64,000 bases of DNA, from positions 274,917-338,916 of the forward strand of contig JBPKMA010000003.1 of assembly GCA_051293835.1 (NCBI GenBank), given 5' to 3'. This document shows positions 8,891-17,230 of this stretch, piece by piece. Within the stretch, counting starts at the first letter, position 1. Each line of letters starts with the position of its first letter. Source of the stretch: DATLZU01 sp051293835 (GTDB lineage Bacteria > Nitrospirota > Nitrospiria > Nitrospirales > Nitrospiraceae). The position numbers were made by a program, and so were the translations under genes. The notes under the pieces are model-generated. The model made no database searches. It had not been told where the DNA came from and saw only the letters and a program-made list of their open reading frames with translations.

Positions 8891-8969
8891 CATGCAGTGA
8901 ACGCGGGAAAGCGAAATGCTTGGGCGGTTACTACCGCGCCGGGCTAGCTCTTGGCTATTAGCTTTCTGT

Positions 8970-9686
8970 ATGAAAGTTGTCCTCGACATCGAAACCGTTC
9001 AGGCGCCGCGTGAGGAATGGGCTAGGCTGGTCGGCGTCACGCCGATCCGTCCGGATGACATGCTGGCCGAGGGTGGGTATGACCTCTTCACGCTGGGCGA
9101 GGCGCAGGATCGGAAGCGGATCGAAGATGAGCTCTATGAAAAGTCGGCGTTCGACGGGACCTTCAGCCGGATCGTCTGCATCGGGCTGATCGAGTTTTCC
9201 GACGCGATGGAACCTCGCGGCGCAATGGCCTGGTATGGGCCGAACGAGCGGGAGTTGTTACGGCAGTTCTGGGCCAGACTGGGGCAGGAGCGGCCGAACC
9301 TGTTCATCACGCATAACGGGCTAGGTTTCGATCTGCCGTTCATCAAGAAACGGTCGGTGATTCACCAGGTCAGGCCGAGCATCGACATCAACCTAGCCAA
9401 GTTCCGGACTGATCCGGTGTACGATACCATGGCGGTTTGGAGCAACTGGGATTCTCGTGGTTGGATCAAGCTGGATGTGCTTGCCCGTGCTCTGAACGTC
9501 GAAACGAAGTCCGGCAGCGGCCTCCAAGTTGCGGAAATGTGGGCGAGGGGGCAAGGAAAAGAAATCGCGCTCTATTGTCTGCAGGATACCTATGTGACCT
9601 ACGCTTGTTACTGCCGGATGAATTTCCGGCCGCCCCTCTCCAAAGAAGAGGTGCTGCTCCAGCCGGAGCTGATCGAAGTGGAATAA
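8970..9686 (+). CDS. Predicted DEDDy 3'-5' exonuclease (PolB-like family)
   Basis: Stand-alone proofreading-like exonuclease of 238 residues. The three Exo motifs are visible: DIET near the N-terminus (LDIETV), HNGLGFDLPFI in the middle (NxxxFD), and YCLQDTYVTY near the C-terminus (YxxxD). No polymerase domain follows. The start is set at the ATG at 8970 because the Exo I strand MKVVLDIET begins immediately there; upstream codons encode no conserved sequence. It may share transcription with mutY-mutT-GNAT, which would fit a DNA-repair role (inference from spacing of 79 bases). Confidence 0.82.
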   Translation: MKVVLDIETVQAPREEWARLVGVTPIRPDDMLAEGGYDLFTLGEAQDRKRIEDELYEKSAFDGTFSRIVCIGLIEFSDAMEPRGAMAWYGPNERELLRQFWARLGQERPNLFITHNGLGFDLPFIKKRSVIHQVRPSIDINLAKFRTDPVYDTMAVWSNWDSRGWIKLDVLARALNVETKSGSGLQVAEMWARGQGKEIALYCLQDTYVTYACYCRMNFRPPLSKEEVLLQPELIEVE

Positions 9687-9703
9687 GCGAACAGCTTGGC
9701 TGG

Positions 9704-10663
9704 TTATTTTTTCGTCACCGTGGCACTCTTCTTATGCGGCAGCTTGGCTGCTCCGCCTCTGGCTTTCAAGGCCTTGATCTCCGCTTCCCGTTCGATCAGT
9801 TGATGGCGAAGCGAATCGATTTCTTTTTTCATCGCCTTGATCTGCCCGTCCTGTACATCGATCGTTTCCTTGGCCCGGCGCAGCTCTTCCAGTTTGTTGG
9901 GGTCCTGGTGCGGTACGGTTGCTGAGGGTGCTGGTTGAGGCTCCGACATGCTGACGGGGACAGCCGCGGCGACAGGCATCGGTTCCGGTTGGGCCGGCGA
10001 GGTCTTGGCCGGAACGGCTGGAAGGAAAGCGGTTTTGGCCAGGAGCCGATGGTCGATCACCAGGGTGGTCAAATCGGCTTGCCCAATCGCCGCGGCGGTC
10101 TCGATGCGGGCCGCTCCTTCCGGAAGAAACCGGATCGCACCGATCCGGGCCTGTACATCCGGTGACTTCCACTTTTTCCCCAGGTAGTGCGTCAAGGTAA
10201 GATAGAGAGAGCCCTTCTGCACGTAGAGAGTACCGGACGTCGGCTCCGCTCCCGAGGGCGTTGGCTGGTTCACGTGAAAGACGACGAGCTGTTCGGGTTT
10301 CGCATGCAGGAGGCCTTGAGCCAGAAGGGGAGCCAGGAACGCGATGTCTTCGTCGCTGAACACGCGGGCTGGCTTCATCATAATCCCAGCCGATCCCTGC
10401 TGGGATGTGGAGGGGATCACTTCGATCGCCACGCCGCGAAGTGCGGCTGCGATGACGGCCGGGTCGATGACGGTGGGATGACCCGCTTCGAACGACCAAT
10501 CCGAAGCTTCATCGAGATAGACGGCTCCCTGGGAACTTTGATGGATCTTCGAGCTGTGGCTGCCCAGCGAGGCGCAGCCGAGGGGAGCGAGGCCGATCAG
10601 GCCGAGGATGAGACCGAGCGCTAGCCAGGAGGAAAGCGGTGAAGAGCGGCTGCGGGCGTTCAT
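9704..10663 (-). CDS. Hypothetical exported protein, probable lipoprotein, with C-terminal coiled coil
   Basis: Protein of 319 residues not assigned to a named family. A hydrophobic signal (SSWLALGLILGLIGLAPLGCAS) ends in a cysteine consistent with lipidation, though the -3 and -2 residues (Pro, Leu) make an imperfect lipobox. A globular domain of about 200 residues follows, then a Pro/Ala-rich linker (QPEPMPVAAAVPVSMSEPQP) and a charged coiled coil of roughly 40 residues ending in Lys-rich sequence. The layout suggests an envelope protein that reaches across the periplasm with its coiled coil. It is convergent with the exonuclease gene, separated by 17 bases. Confidence 0.7.
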   Translation of the reverse strand: MNARSRSSPLSSWLALGLILGLIGLAPLGCASLGSHSSKIHQSSQGAVYLDEASDWSFEAGHPTVIDPAVIAAALRGVAIEVIPSTSQQGSAGIMMKPARVFSDEDIAFLAPLLAQGLLHAKPEQLVVFHVNQPTPSGAEPTSGTLYVQKGSLYLTLTHYLGKKWKSPDVQARIGAIRFLPEGAARIETAAAIGQADLTTLVIDHRLLAKTAFLPAVPAKTSPAQPEPMPVAAAVPVSMSEPQPAPSATVPHQDPNKLEELRRAKETIDVQDGQIKAMKKEIDSLRHQLIEREAEIKALKARGGAAKLPHKKSATVTKK

Positions 10664-10717
10664 GGGCTGTCTCCTTTAAACGAGAAACTGTGGGGAAAGA
10701 TGGGGTGCCGGACCCGA

Positions 10718-10801
10718 TTACCAGATTCCTAGCCCCATCAAAACCATTCCGATCGCCAGCCAACCAAAAACGCCGACCGCGATCATGGTTTCCAGGCTCA
10801 T
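10718..10801 (-). CDS. 27-residue single-pass membrane peptide
   Basis: Small open frame encoding MSLETMIAVGVFGWLAIGM and eight further residues ending GLGIW. Nearly the whole peptide is hydrophobic with small residues, forming one membrane helix. A purine-rich ribosome site (AAAAGGAAAA) lies about seven bases before the ATG. It sits upstream of the lipoprotein gene on the same strand, 54 bases away, so the two may be co-transcribed. Function unknown; composition recalls small helix-only subunits and membrane-regulatory peptides. Confidence rests on the ribosome site and composition rather than on homology. Confidence 0.5.
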   Translation of the reverse strand: MSLETMIAVGVFGWLAIGMVLMGLGIW

Positions 10802-11314
10802 GCCGTTTTCCTTTTGAGTGATGTGCTTATCGTTTCGTCGCTCCATGATGGCCATTTCCCCGCTGGTTCGAATTGGCGCCGAAGTGATTCGGCTGTGCGT
10901 GACGAGTGATTGCGCATCTCCTTAGCAAAGTTTATGCCTCTCAATCCGCTCTTCAGTCGATATCTTCGGGGCTTCAATTTAAGGGTCATGAGGTTTTGTA
11001 GGGAGGACAATTGTTCGCAAGATGTTACCTCAACGATTACTTGGGATACGATCAGTAACGCATTGAAAAGACAATTTGTTTTTTGTGCTGACCCATGCCT
11101 TTCGCTGCAACGGTGAACAGTGAAAAGAACAGGAAGGCTCCTTTTTTTCGTCCCAACTTTTTATCGAGCGAGAGGATGGGATTCAGAGGGCGACTGTGCA
11201 GATTAGAAAAACGCTGTGCATTATTGTCTGTTTTTTCCGTCAAGGAAACGACGGACCGGTGGCGGCCTGATCAAATCAGCCGGGAAAGACGGGAGAAGAC
11301 AGGTTCAGACTGAT
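10802..11314. other. Intergenic region, A+T-richer than surroundings
   Basis: About 510 bases between the small membrane peptide and the end of miaB. I recognise no gene. The sequence is noticeably richer in A+T than neighbouring genes. A weak hairpin AGGA-AGGC-TCCT followed by seven T (about 11141-11159) could end plus-strand transcription, but its stem is only four pairs, so it is not called as a terminator. Confidence 0.35.
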
Positions 11315-12676
11315 TTACTTCAGAATCCGCCCCTGTATGACCGGCTGGCCGAACAACGTGGTGGCGGAGGCATCCTGAATGAGGATCGGCACCAGGTCTC
11401 CTGGCTTGGTCTCGAGGCCGTCTTTTTCCCAGACCACTGGGATATTCCCGTCTGTCCGTCCCATCCATTGACTGGGCGACCGTTTAGCGTCGCCTTCGAC
11501 CAGGACCTCCATAGTCCGGCCGAGCAATTCTCGATTTTTCCGAAGCGAGATCTTTTTCTGGAGGTCGACCAGCCGCGCGACCCGGTCGGCCTTGACCGCG
11601 TCCGGCACATCATCACGGTATTTGCGGGCGGCGATCGTATTCTTACGTTCGGAATACTTGAAGATGAAGGCAGAATGATACCCGACTGCTTCGACGGTGC
11701 GGTAGGTGTCCAGAAACTCGTCTTCCGTTTCCGAACAGAATCCGCAGATGATGTCCGTCGTCAAGGCGATCTCCGGATTGCGACGTCTGATCTCCTCGAC
11801 CAGCGCCAGGTATTCCCGTCGCGTGTAGGTGCGGTTCATCAAGTCCAGGATGCGGTCATTGCCGGATTGTAGGGGCAGATGGATGTGCTTGCCGATCTTC
11901 GGATGTCCCGCCACCGCATCCAGCAAAGCTGGCGGAAAATCCTTCGGATGGGGCGACGTGAAGCGGACCCGCTCAATTCCGGGGAGGTCGGCCACGGTGG
12001 TGATCAGCCGCGCGAAGTCCCAGTCTCCGAACCGGTAGGAATTGACGTTTTGGCCGAGCAGCGTGATCTGCTTGAATCCCTGCGCAATCAACTGTTCGGC
12101 CTCTCGAATCACGCCCTGGGGATCACGCGACCGTTCGCGCCCTCTGGTATATGGCACCACGCAGAACGTGCAGAAGTTGTCACATCCCCGCATGATCGCG
12201 ATCCATGCGTTCACACCTTCGGCGCGTTCTGGCAGGATGTCTTCGTAGGTTTCGTATTCCGATAGGTCGACCGCGATTCCTTTCTGTAGGAATCCCTGCT
12301 CTTGCGATTCGATCGCCTGGTTGAGCAGGTTGGGGAGTTGCCGATAGGCGTCCGGCCCGACCAGCACGTCCACGATCGGCTCGGTTTCGGCCAGTTTCTT
12401 CTTCAAATTTTGCGCCATGCAACCAAGCACGCCGACGATGAGCGGACGCTGCTTCTTGATAGCTTTTAGCTCGGCGAGGTGCCCATAGACCCGGTTGTGG
12501 GCGTTCTCCCGGACGGCACAGGTGTTCATCAATACGATGTCGGCCTGTTCCTTATTCTCGGTGAAGGTGAAGCCTTCTTTCCGTAGGATCGCTCGGATCA
12601 GTTCGCTGTCGTACTCGTTCATTTGACAGCCGAACGTTTCGATGTGCACGGTTTTGGCGGATGCCGGGTTTGTCAT
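11315..12676 (-). CDS. miaB: tRNA-2-methylthio-N6-dimethylallyladenosine synthase MiaB
   Basis: Radical-SAM enzyme that adds the 2-methylthio group to i6A37 of tRNAs reading UNN codons. The UPF0004 domain has the cluster cysteines in ETFGCQMNE, LMNTCAVRENA and GVLGCMAQ; the radical-SAM cluster is CDNFCTFCVVPYTRGRERSR; LPLQSGND and the C-terminal TRAM domain (GRTMEVLVEG...) complete the family layout in 453 residues. The start ATG at 12674-12676 overlaps the stop of the upstream mtaB-like gene by ATGA. Codons upstream in the same frame are unrelated and were excluded. Confidence 0.95.
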   Translation of the reverse strand: MTNPASAKTVHIETFGCQMNEYDSELIRAILRKEGFTFTENKEQADIVLMNTCAVRENAHNRVYGHLAELKAIKKQRPLIVGVLGCMAQNLKKKLAETEPIVDVLVGPDAYRQLPNLLNQAIESQEQGFLQKGIAVDLSEYETYEDILPERAEGVNAWIAIMRGCDNFCTFCVVPYTRGRERSRDPQGVIREAEQLIAQGFKQITLLGQNVNSYRFGDWDFARLITTVADLPGIERVRFTSPHPKDFPPALLDAVAGHPKIGKHIHLPLQSGNDRILDLMNRTYTRREYLALVEEIRRRNPEIALTTDIICGFCSETEDEFLDTYRTVEAVGYHSAFIFKYSERKNTIAARKYRDDVPDAVKADRVARLVDLQKKISLRKNRELLGRTMEVLVEGDAKRSPSQWMGRTDGNIPVVWEKDGLETKPGDLVPILIQDASATTLFGQPVIQGRILK

Positions 12677-14037
12677 GAAGCGACCACGTGGAGCTGCCGG
12701 AGCCGCGGCTGCGAAAGAGCTCCCATCGAGGGTTCGAGATGTCCGACCGCGAGGCCGTCCATTACGCCGGTGATGACCACGTTTCTGAGGCGGTTGGCGA
12801 GGTCGGCATCCGAGAAGACCCCGACTTTCGTAAAGTTCCTCGTCAAGCCGGTCCACAGTCCGTCGTCCTGTTTGGTTTCAAACAGCACCTCGACCGGCCG
12901 GCCGATCTGCCGCTGGTAAAAAGCCAAGCGTTTGGCTCGGGAAAGTTCTGAGAGGATCCGGGTTCGCGCCTTGATCGTTGCCGGGTTCACCGGATTGGCG
13001 AGGCGAGCCGCGGCTGTTCCGGGACGCTTGGAGAAGCTGAAGACATGAAAGTAGGAGAAGGGCAGCTCTTCCGCGACCCGCAGGGTGTTCGCGAATTCTT
13101 TCTCGCCTTCGCCAGGGAATCCGACCAGAAGGTCCGTGCCCAGCCCCACGTCGGGAACCAGCTTGACCGCTTTTTCGATCAAGCGCACATAGTCGAGGAC
13201 CGTGTAGCGTCGGTTCATAGCTTTCAGGATGCTGTCGTCGCCGCTCTGAAGCGGAACGTGGAGATAGTGGCAGAGCTTGGAAGATGAAGCCATATAGTCG
13301 AGCAACTCGTCCGGGATCGTCGTCGGCTCGATCGACGAAATACGGATCCGCTCGAGACCAGCGATACCTTCCAACCGGCGGATCAGGTCGATCAATCCGT
13401 GCCTGTCCTGCTTGTACCGTCCGATGTTCACCCCAGTGAGCACCACTTCACGGTGGCCTTTAGCGACCAGCTCTTTGGCTTCGCGAAGGGCGTCGTCGGC
13501 TTGGCGGCTCCGCTCCCGTCCCCGTGCAAACGGAATGAGACAGAAGCTGCACATGAAATTGCAGCCGTCTTGGATTTTCAGAGGCGCCCGAACCGTGCCG
13601 CACTCGCCGGTGCCGGGCAACAGGAAGTCCTCACGCCCGATGGTTTTCGTGTGGAACACCTGGGGGGCCGGTCGTTTTTTCAATGCAGCCGGCGCCGGTA
13701 GGTAGTCTGGCAGAAGCATCTTGAATTGGGTCCCGACGATCAAGTCGATCCCCGGCAGGTTGCGCAACATCGACATGCCGGTTTGCGCGTAGCACCCGGT
13801 CACGACCACGAAGGCGTGGGGCGAATGGCGCAGGGTTCTCCGCACGGCATAGCGACAATCTTTTTCCGCATTTTCCGTGACGGAGCAGGTATTGAGCACG
13901 AGCAGGTCGGTCGGCTGGCCGAACTCCACCAATTCGTAGCCGTCGCGGCGTAACCGGTCGGCCAACAGCGCGGTCTCCGCCTGGTTGAGCCGGCAGCCGA
14001 GCGTGTGCAGGGTAGCGCGCGGTCGAGACATACTCAT
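12673..14037 (-). CDS. mtaB: tRNA t6A37 methylthiotransferase MtaB
   Basis: Radical-SAM methylthiotransferase converting t6A37 to ms2t6A37 in tRNAs for ANN codons. Visible features: HTLGCRLNQAE near the N-terminus, VLNTCSVTENA, VVTGCYAQ, the radical-SAM CNFMCSFCLIPFARGRERSR, HVPLQSGDD and a terminal TRAM-like region. The CRLNQ and FCLIPFARGRERSR forms fit MtaB rather than MiaB or RimO. Length is 454 residues from ATG 14037; ATG 14031 is an alternative two codons later. It is translationally coupled to miaB through ATGA, giving a two-gene tRNA modification operon. Confidence 0.9.
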   Translation of the reverse strand: MSMSRPRATLHTLGCRLNQAETALLADRLRRDGYELVEFGQPTDLLVLNTCSVTENAEKDCRYAVRRTLRHSPHAFVVVTGCYAQTGMSMLRNLPGIDLIVGTQFKMLLPDYLPAPAALKKRPAPQVFHTKTIGREDFLLPGTGECGTVRAPLKIQDGCNFMCSFCLIPFARGRERSRQADDALREAKELVAKGHREVVLTGVNIGRYKQDRHGLIDLIRRLEGIAGLERIRISSIEPTTIPDELLDYMASSSKLCHYLHVPLQSGDDSILKAMNRRYTVLDYVRLIEKAVKLVPDVGLGTDLLVGFPGEGEKEFANTLRVAEELPFSYFHVFSFSKRPGTAAARLANPVNPATIKARTRILSELSRAKRLAFYQRQIGRPVEVLFETKQDDGLWTGLTRNFTKVGVFSDADLANRLRNVVITGVMDGLAVGHLEPSMGALSQPRLRQLHVVAS

Positions 14038-14189
14038 GGCGGCGTCATTATAGGGAAGCCGCAGTAATAGCGGCAAGCCATGAAGCTACGGCCGGCAGTT
14101 CAAGGGTTCCTGGTTGAACAGGCGGGAGGCTCGTGGTAGGATTTTTATATTTTTAGTCGCGCTCCTGGAACAACACGGGAGGATGACCT

Positions 14190-14597
14190 ATGGTCACCTT
14201 GCGGCTTGCCTTCGTCGCCCTGCTTGTCCTCGCAGTGCTTCTGCCGGTTCAGGCTGGATGGACCTGTGAGACCCTGCCAGCTGAACCGGATTTCAATACG
14301 CGAATCGATGAGCTGTATGATCACGAGTCCCGTCTGTTCCTCGTCCTGTACTCGTTACAAGGCAACGGCGTCGTCGATTACGTCACCGGACGTGTGGTGG
14401 AAGAGTACGCACGCAGCAGCTATGGCAATCCGGTTTACTACACTGAGAGCTATCCTCTGTTTTATTGGTGGAACCACACGATGTGGAATGACCCTCAGCG
14501 CGACGGTGTGAACGGAAACGAACTCGTGTACCAAGAAAACGTCGATTTCGACATCACGCGCTACAAACCCTGTCTCTTCAACGGCCAGCCCTGCTGA
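14190..14597 (+). CDS. Hypothetical secreted protein
   Basis: A 135-residue protein with a clear Sec signal peptide (hydrophobic LAFVALLVLAVLLPVQA, cleavage after VQA). The mature part is acidic and aromatic (YYTESYPLFYWWNHTMW) with cysteines at positions in WTCETLP, KPCLFNG and QPC, which could pair in the periplasm. A ribosome site GGGAGGA lies before the ATG. I do not recognise the family. It precedes the AmpG-like permease on the same strand but is 180 bases away. Confidence 0.7.
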   Translation: MVTLRLAFVALLVLAVLLPVQAGWTCETLPAEPDFNTRIDELYDHESRLFLVLYSLQGNGVVDYVTGRVVEEYARSSYGNPVYYTESYPLFYWWNHTMWNDPQRDGVNGNELVYQENVDFDITRYKPCLFNGQPC

Positions 14598-14779
14598 ACT
14601 GGGCGGGGACATACTTTGTCTGCCGGCTTGTCGGGAAGCGTCGGCTTCTTCGTCGAGTCGAGCTGGTTCCTCGGGTGCTCGAAGTCTCCCCCGGTTTGGC
14701 GAATCTGCTCTCACCGGGCGATAGATCGTGCTATGCTGCCTCCGAGTCACTGTTTTCCGGATTCCTGCGGCTGAAAAAA

Positions 14780-16060
14780 ATGTCTCAACGCCAGTGGGTC
14801 TTGCTCGCCAACCGTCGTGTCGCCTTCATGCTGCCGCTGGGGTTCGCTTCCGGCTTACCCTTGGCGCTCACCTCTGGAACGCTCCAGGCCTGGCTGACCG
14901 TCGCGGGAGTCGATTTGCGGACTGTTGGCATTTTCACCCTCGTCGGGCTGCCCTATACGGTGAAATTTCTTTGGGCGCCGCTGATGGATCATTTCGTCCC
15001 GCCGTGGCTGGGCCGCCGGCGCGGCTGGATGATCGCCACGCAACTTGCCGTCGCGGCCGGGCTGGCCGCCATGGCGGCGACCGGGCCAGGCGATCGTCCC
15101 TGGACGCTCGGCATTCTGGCCCTCGCTGTAGCCTTTCTGTCAGCTTCCCTCGATATCGTCTTTGATGCCTATAGGACTGAGGTGCTCCGGCCGCAGGAGC
15201 GAGGCCTGGGCGCGGCGGTCTGGGTGAACGGATACAGGCTGGCGCTGGTCGTCGCCGGTGCGGTCGCGCTGGTCCTCGCGGATTCGATCGGCTGGCAGCG
15301 CACCTATTGGTTGATGGCCGGGCTGATGGCGGCTGGGGTGGCGGCGATCCTGCTCAGCCCGGAGCCGGCGGATCCGGGAACGCCGCCGCAAAGCCTTATG
15401 GAAGCGGTTTGGGGGCCGATCACCGAATTCTTTTCCCGTCCGGAGGCGGTCGGCTTCCTGCTGTTGATCGTTTTATATAAAGTGGGCGATGCGTTCGCGG
15501 CGACCCTCTCGACGGCGTTCCTGATCGGAGGGATCGGGTTCACGGTCACCGATGTCGGCCTGATGAGGGGCGTGGGGATCGCCGCAACGTTGCTCGGCGC
15601 GCTGGTCGGGGGCATGGCCATGGCGCGCATGGGGCTCTTCCGCGCTTTGCTAGCCTTCGGCGTGCTGCAGGCCGTGTCGAACCTTTCGTTCATGGCGCTG
15701 GCTTGGGCAGGGAAGAACTATCCCATGATGGTCGCCGCGGTCGTGTTCGAAAATTTTTCTGGCGGAATGGGAACTGCTGCCTTCGTGGCTTTCGTGATGT
15801 CTCTCTGTGACCGCCGTTATACTGCCACCCAGTTCGCCTTGCTCTCTTCCCTGGAAGCGCTTGGTCGCGTGTTGCTCGGTCGGCCGGCGGCGGAGTTGGT
15901 GGAAACCGTGGGCTGGGGGCAGTTTTTCTTCGTCACGTTTCTGGCCGCGCTGCCGGGGCTCGTGCTGCTGTGGAGATTGCGGGGCTCACTGGGCAATCAC
16001 CGGCCGCCGGAATCCAAGCGGGCTGCGGGGCTTGCGCCGGCCTCTCCCGCGGTTGAATGA
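14780..16060 (+). CDS. ampG: MFS permease, AmpG-like (muropeptide transporter)
   Basis: Inner membrane major facilitator with about twelve hydrophobic helices over 426 residues. Diagnostic for AmpG are FASGLPLALTSGTLQAWL near the N-terminus, GLPYTVKFLWAPLMDHF, the cytoplasmic GRRRGWM loop, and SLDIVFDAYRTEVL. AmpG brings anhydro-muropeptides from periplasm to cytosol for cell-wall recycling. The ATG at 14780 follows a purine run and starts three residues before the conserved WVLLANRR stretch; the frame extends upstream without conserved sequence. Specific muropeptide transport is inferred from motif resemblance. Confidence 0.82.
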   Translation: MSQRQWVLLANRRVAFMLPLGFASGLPLALTSGTLQAWLTVAGVDLRTVGIFTLVGLPYTVKFLWAPLMDHFVPPWLGRRRGWMIATQLAVAAGLAAMAATGPGDRPWTLGILALAVAFLSASLDIVFDAYRTEVLRPQERGLGAAVWVNGYRLALVVAGAVALVLADSIGWQRTYWLMAGLMAAGVAAILLSPEPADPGTPPQSLMEAVWGPITEFFSRPEAVGFLLLIVLYKVGDAFAATLSTAFLIGGIGFTVTDVGLMRGVGIAATLLGALVGGMAMARMGLFRALLAFGVLQAVSNLSFMALAWAGKNYPMMVAAVVFENFSGGMGTAAFVAFVMSLCDRRYTATQFALLSSLEALGRVLLGRPAAELVETVGWGQFFFVTFLAALPGLVLLWRLRGSLGNHRPPESKRAAGLAPASPAVE

Positions 16061-16063
16061 ACC

Positions 16064-16357
16064 TCACGCTTTCAATCGACGCTGCAGGAAGAGCACGTAG
16101 AGCATGAGCACTGGAAGCGGCGCGAACAGAAACGGAACGAACCACAGCCAGACGTTTTGTCCCCGTACCCGGGCCTGGTCAATCATCCATACGAAGACCC
16201 AGATCACGAGTCCCGCGTAATTCATTGTGATCCAGCGTGTCGTGTGGATTTTAAGCCCGCTTGCGGCGTTGGGCGTGCCGTGGAATAAAAAAACCCCCAG
16301 GAGAATGAGAAACGCGCCCAATAGGCCGGCGACGAGACGTTTGCTCCAGACATACAT
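16064..16357 (-). CDS. Small integral membrane protein, 97 residues
   Basis: Three hydrophobic helices are visible: LVAGLLGAFLILLGVFLF, ITMNYAGLVIWVFVWMI and LWFVPFLFAPLPVLMLYVLFL, with a Lys/Arg tail (QRRLKA) placing the C-terminus in the cytosol. A strong ribosome site (GAGGAGGA) precedes the ATG by about five bases. The family is not recognised and the function is unknown. It is convergent with the AmpG-like gene, only three bases apart. Confidence 0.7.
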   Translation of the reverse strand: MYVWSKRLVAGLLGAFLILLGVFLFHGTPNAASGLKIHTTRWITMNYAGLVIWVFVWMIDQARVRGQNVWLWFVPFLFAPLPVLMLYVLFLQRRLKA

Positions 16358-16529
16358 GTTGTCCTCCTCATCTCTGTTGAATTGACTCGCGATCCACTAA
16401 CGGTTTGCGCGGCGGCGTGACGGCGGGCTAGGCTAATCACCGTATAGTCAATTGTCAATGGATGGAAGGGTGGTCCTCTGCGAACGGCAGGGTTGTCCCA
16501 ATTCCTTCGGCCGATGAGCCCGAAACCGG

Positions 16530-16958
16530 ATGAATAATCTCGCGCTGGCCCTTCTGACCCTCGTCTTGGCCGTCTGCGTCGTGTTGGCGGCCACGAATCC
16601 TACCACTGACGACTATCTCTTGTTCATTGAGGCGAAACTTTCCCAGGCTCTCGAACGCATGGATCGGGCCGGGCCGAGCGGAGAACAGCATCTCATCCGC
16701 TCTGTCTTCAGGAGACAGGGGAAACGACTGCTCGAGGGTGTTGTCCGTCCGCACACCGTCAGGCGAAATTGGGGGCTGCTGAGCCTGTTCGAAACGCGGG
16801 TGTGGGACGTTCGGATCGTGGTGCTAGGTATTGGAGGCTGGTTCGTCCCGATCAAAGGCGTTGAAGAAGCCACGTTGAAATTCGGCCGTGCCGTGTTCGG
16901 AGCCCCGATTTTCTCGTGTGCATCTCCAAACGATCGGTCGGAGCTTCCTCTGCTTTGA
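16530..16958 (+). CDS. DUF4359-like membrane-anchored protein
   Basis: A 142-residue protein with one N-terminal hydrophobic helix (LALALLTLVLAVCVVLAATNP) that could be an uncleaved anchor or a signal peptide. The stretch NPTTDDYLLFIEAKLSQAL right after the helix and the later GIGGWFVP resemble the DUF4359 family, found in several Gram-negative groups and in cyanobacteria; no function is known for it. The last 20 residues differ from that pattern and may be a lineage-specific tail. Family assignment is from memory of the pattern and moderate. Confidence 0.6.
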   Translation: MNNLALALLTLVLAVCVVLAATNPTTDDYLLFIEAKLSQALERMDRAGPSGEQHLIRSVFRRQGKRLLEGVVRPHTVRRNWGLLSLFETRVWDVRIVVLGIGGWFVPIKGVEEATLKFGRAVFGAPIFSCASPNDRSELPLL

Positions 16959-17052
16959 TCTCCCCGTTTGTGGATAACCTCCCCACCAAGCCGTGTTTTC
17001 CCCTGCACTGGTCGGTCGATTCCGTTATCCCCAGGTTCTTCTGTCCAATCCA

Positions 17053-17062
17053 CAATATCCTG
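17053..17062 (+). promoter_or_regulatory. NrdR box 1 (upstream, imperfect)
   Basis: CAATATCCTG matches the ten-base core CwAtATaTwG of the NrdR repressor site at eight positions. It ends two bases before the -35 hexamer of the nrdJ promoter and lies 32 bases (about three helical turns) from box 2, the usual spacing for paired sites. Confidence 0.6.
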
Positions 17063-17064
17063 CG

Positions 17065-17093
17065 TTGACAAAATAGACGACTCGCTATATATA
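17065..17093 (+). promoter_or_regulatory. Sigma-70-type promoter of nrdJ
   Basis: A perfect -35 hexamer TTGACA (17065-17070), a 17-base spacer and -10 TATATA (17088-17093). Transcription would start near 17100 and give a 5' leader of about 130 bases before nrdJ. The -10 hexamer lies inside NrdR box 2. No cobalamin riboswitch core is apparent in the leader. Confidence 0.75.
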
Positions 17094-17094
17094 G
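17085..17094 (+). promoter_or_regulatory. NrdR box 2 (perfect palindrome over the -10)
   Basis: CTATATATAG fits the NrdR core CwAtATaTwG at all ten positions and is a perfect palindrome. Occupation would cover the -10 hexamer, consistent with ATP/dATP-dependent repression of the ribonucleotide reductase gene downstream by NrdR. Confidence 0.7.
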
Positions 17095-17230
17095 CATCCC
17101 CTGTCGAGCACGCTGCTGCCGCACATCATTCTGGCTGGCTTTTGCGATTGAACAGCAGATCTATCGGGTTGAATCCCCAGAAGCAAAAGTTCCGGGTCAG
17201 GGCTTCTAGTTCATTCCGGGGGGGGACATC

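Noticed and set aside
9687..9712. Hairpin CAGC-TTG-GCTG followed by TTATTTTTT as a terminator for the exonuclease gene
   Set aside because: The T-run is the C-terminal coding end and stop of the convergent gene, and the stem is only four pairs.
11138..11160. Hairpin plus T-run as rho-independent terminator
   Set aside because: Stem of only four base pairs, and no plus-strand gene ends nearby.
17095..17230. Cobalamin riboswitch before the B12-dependent reductase
   Set aside because: The leader is about 130 bases and shows no B12-box-like conserved core; the NrdR boxes explain control better.
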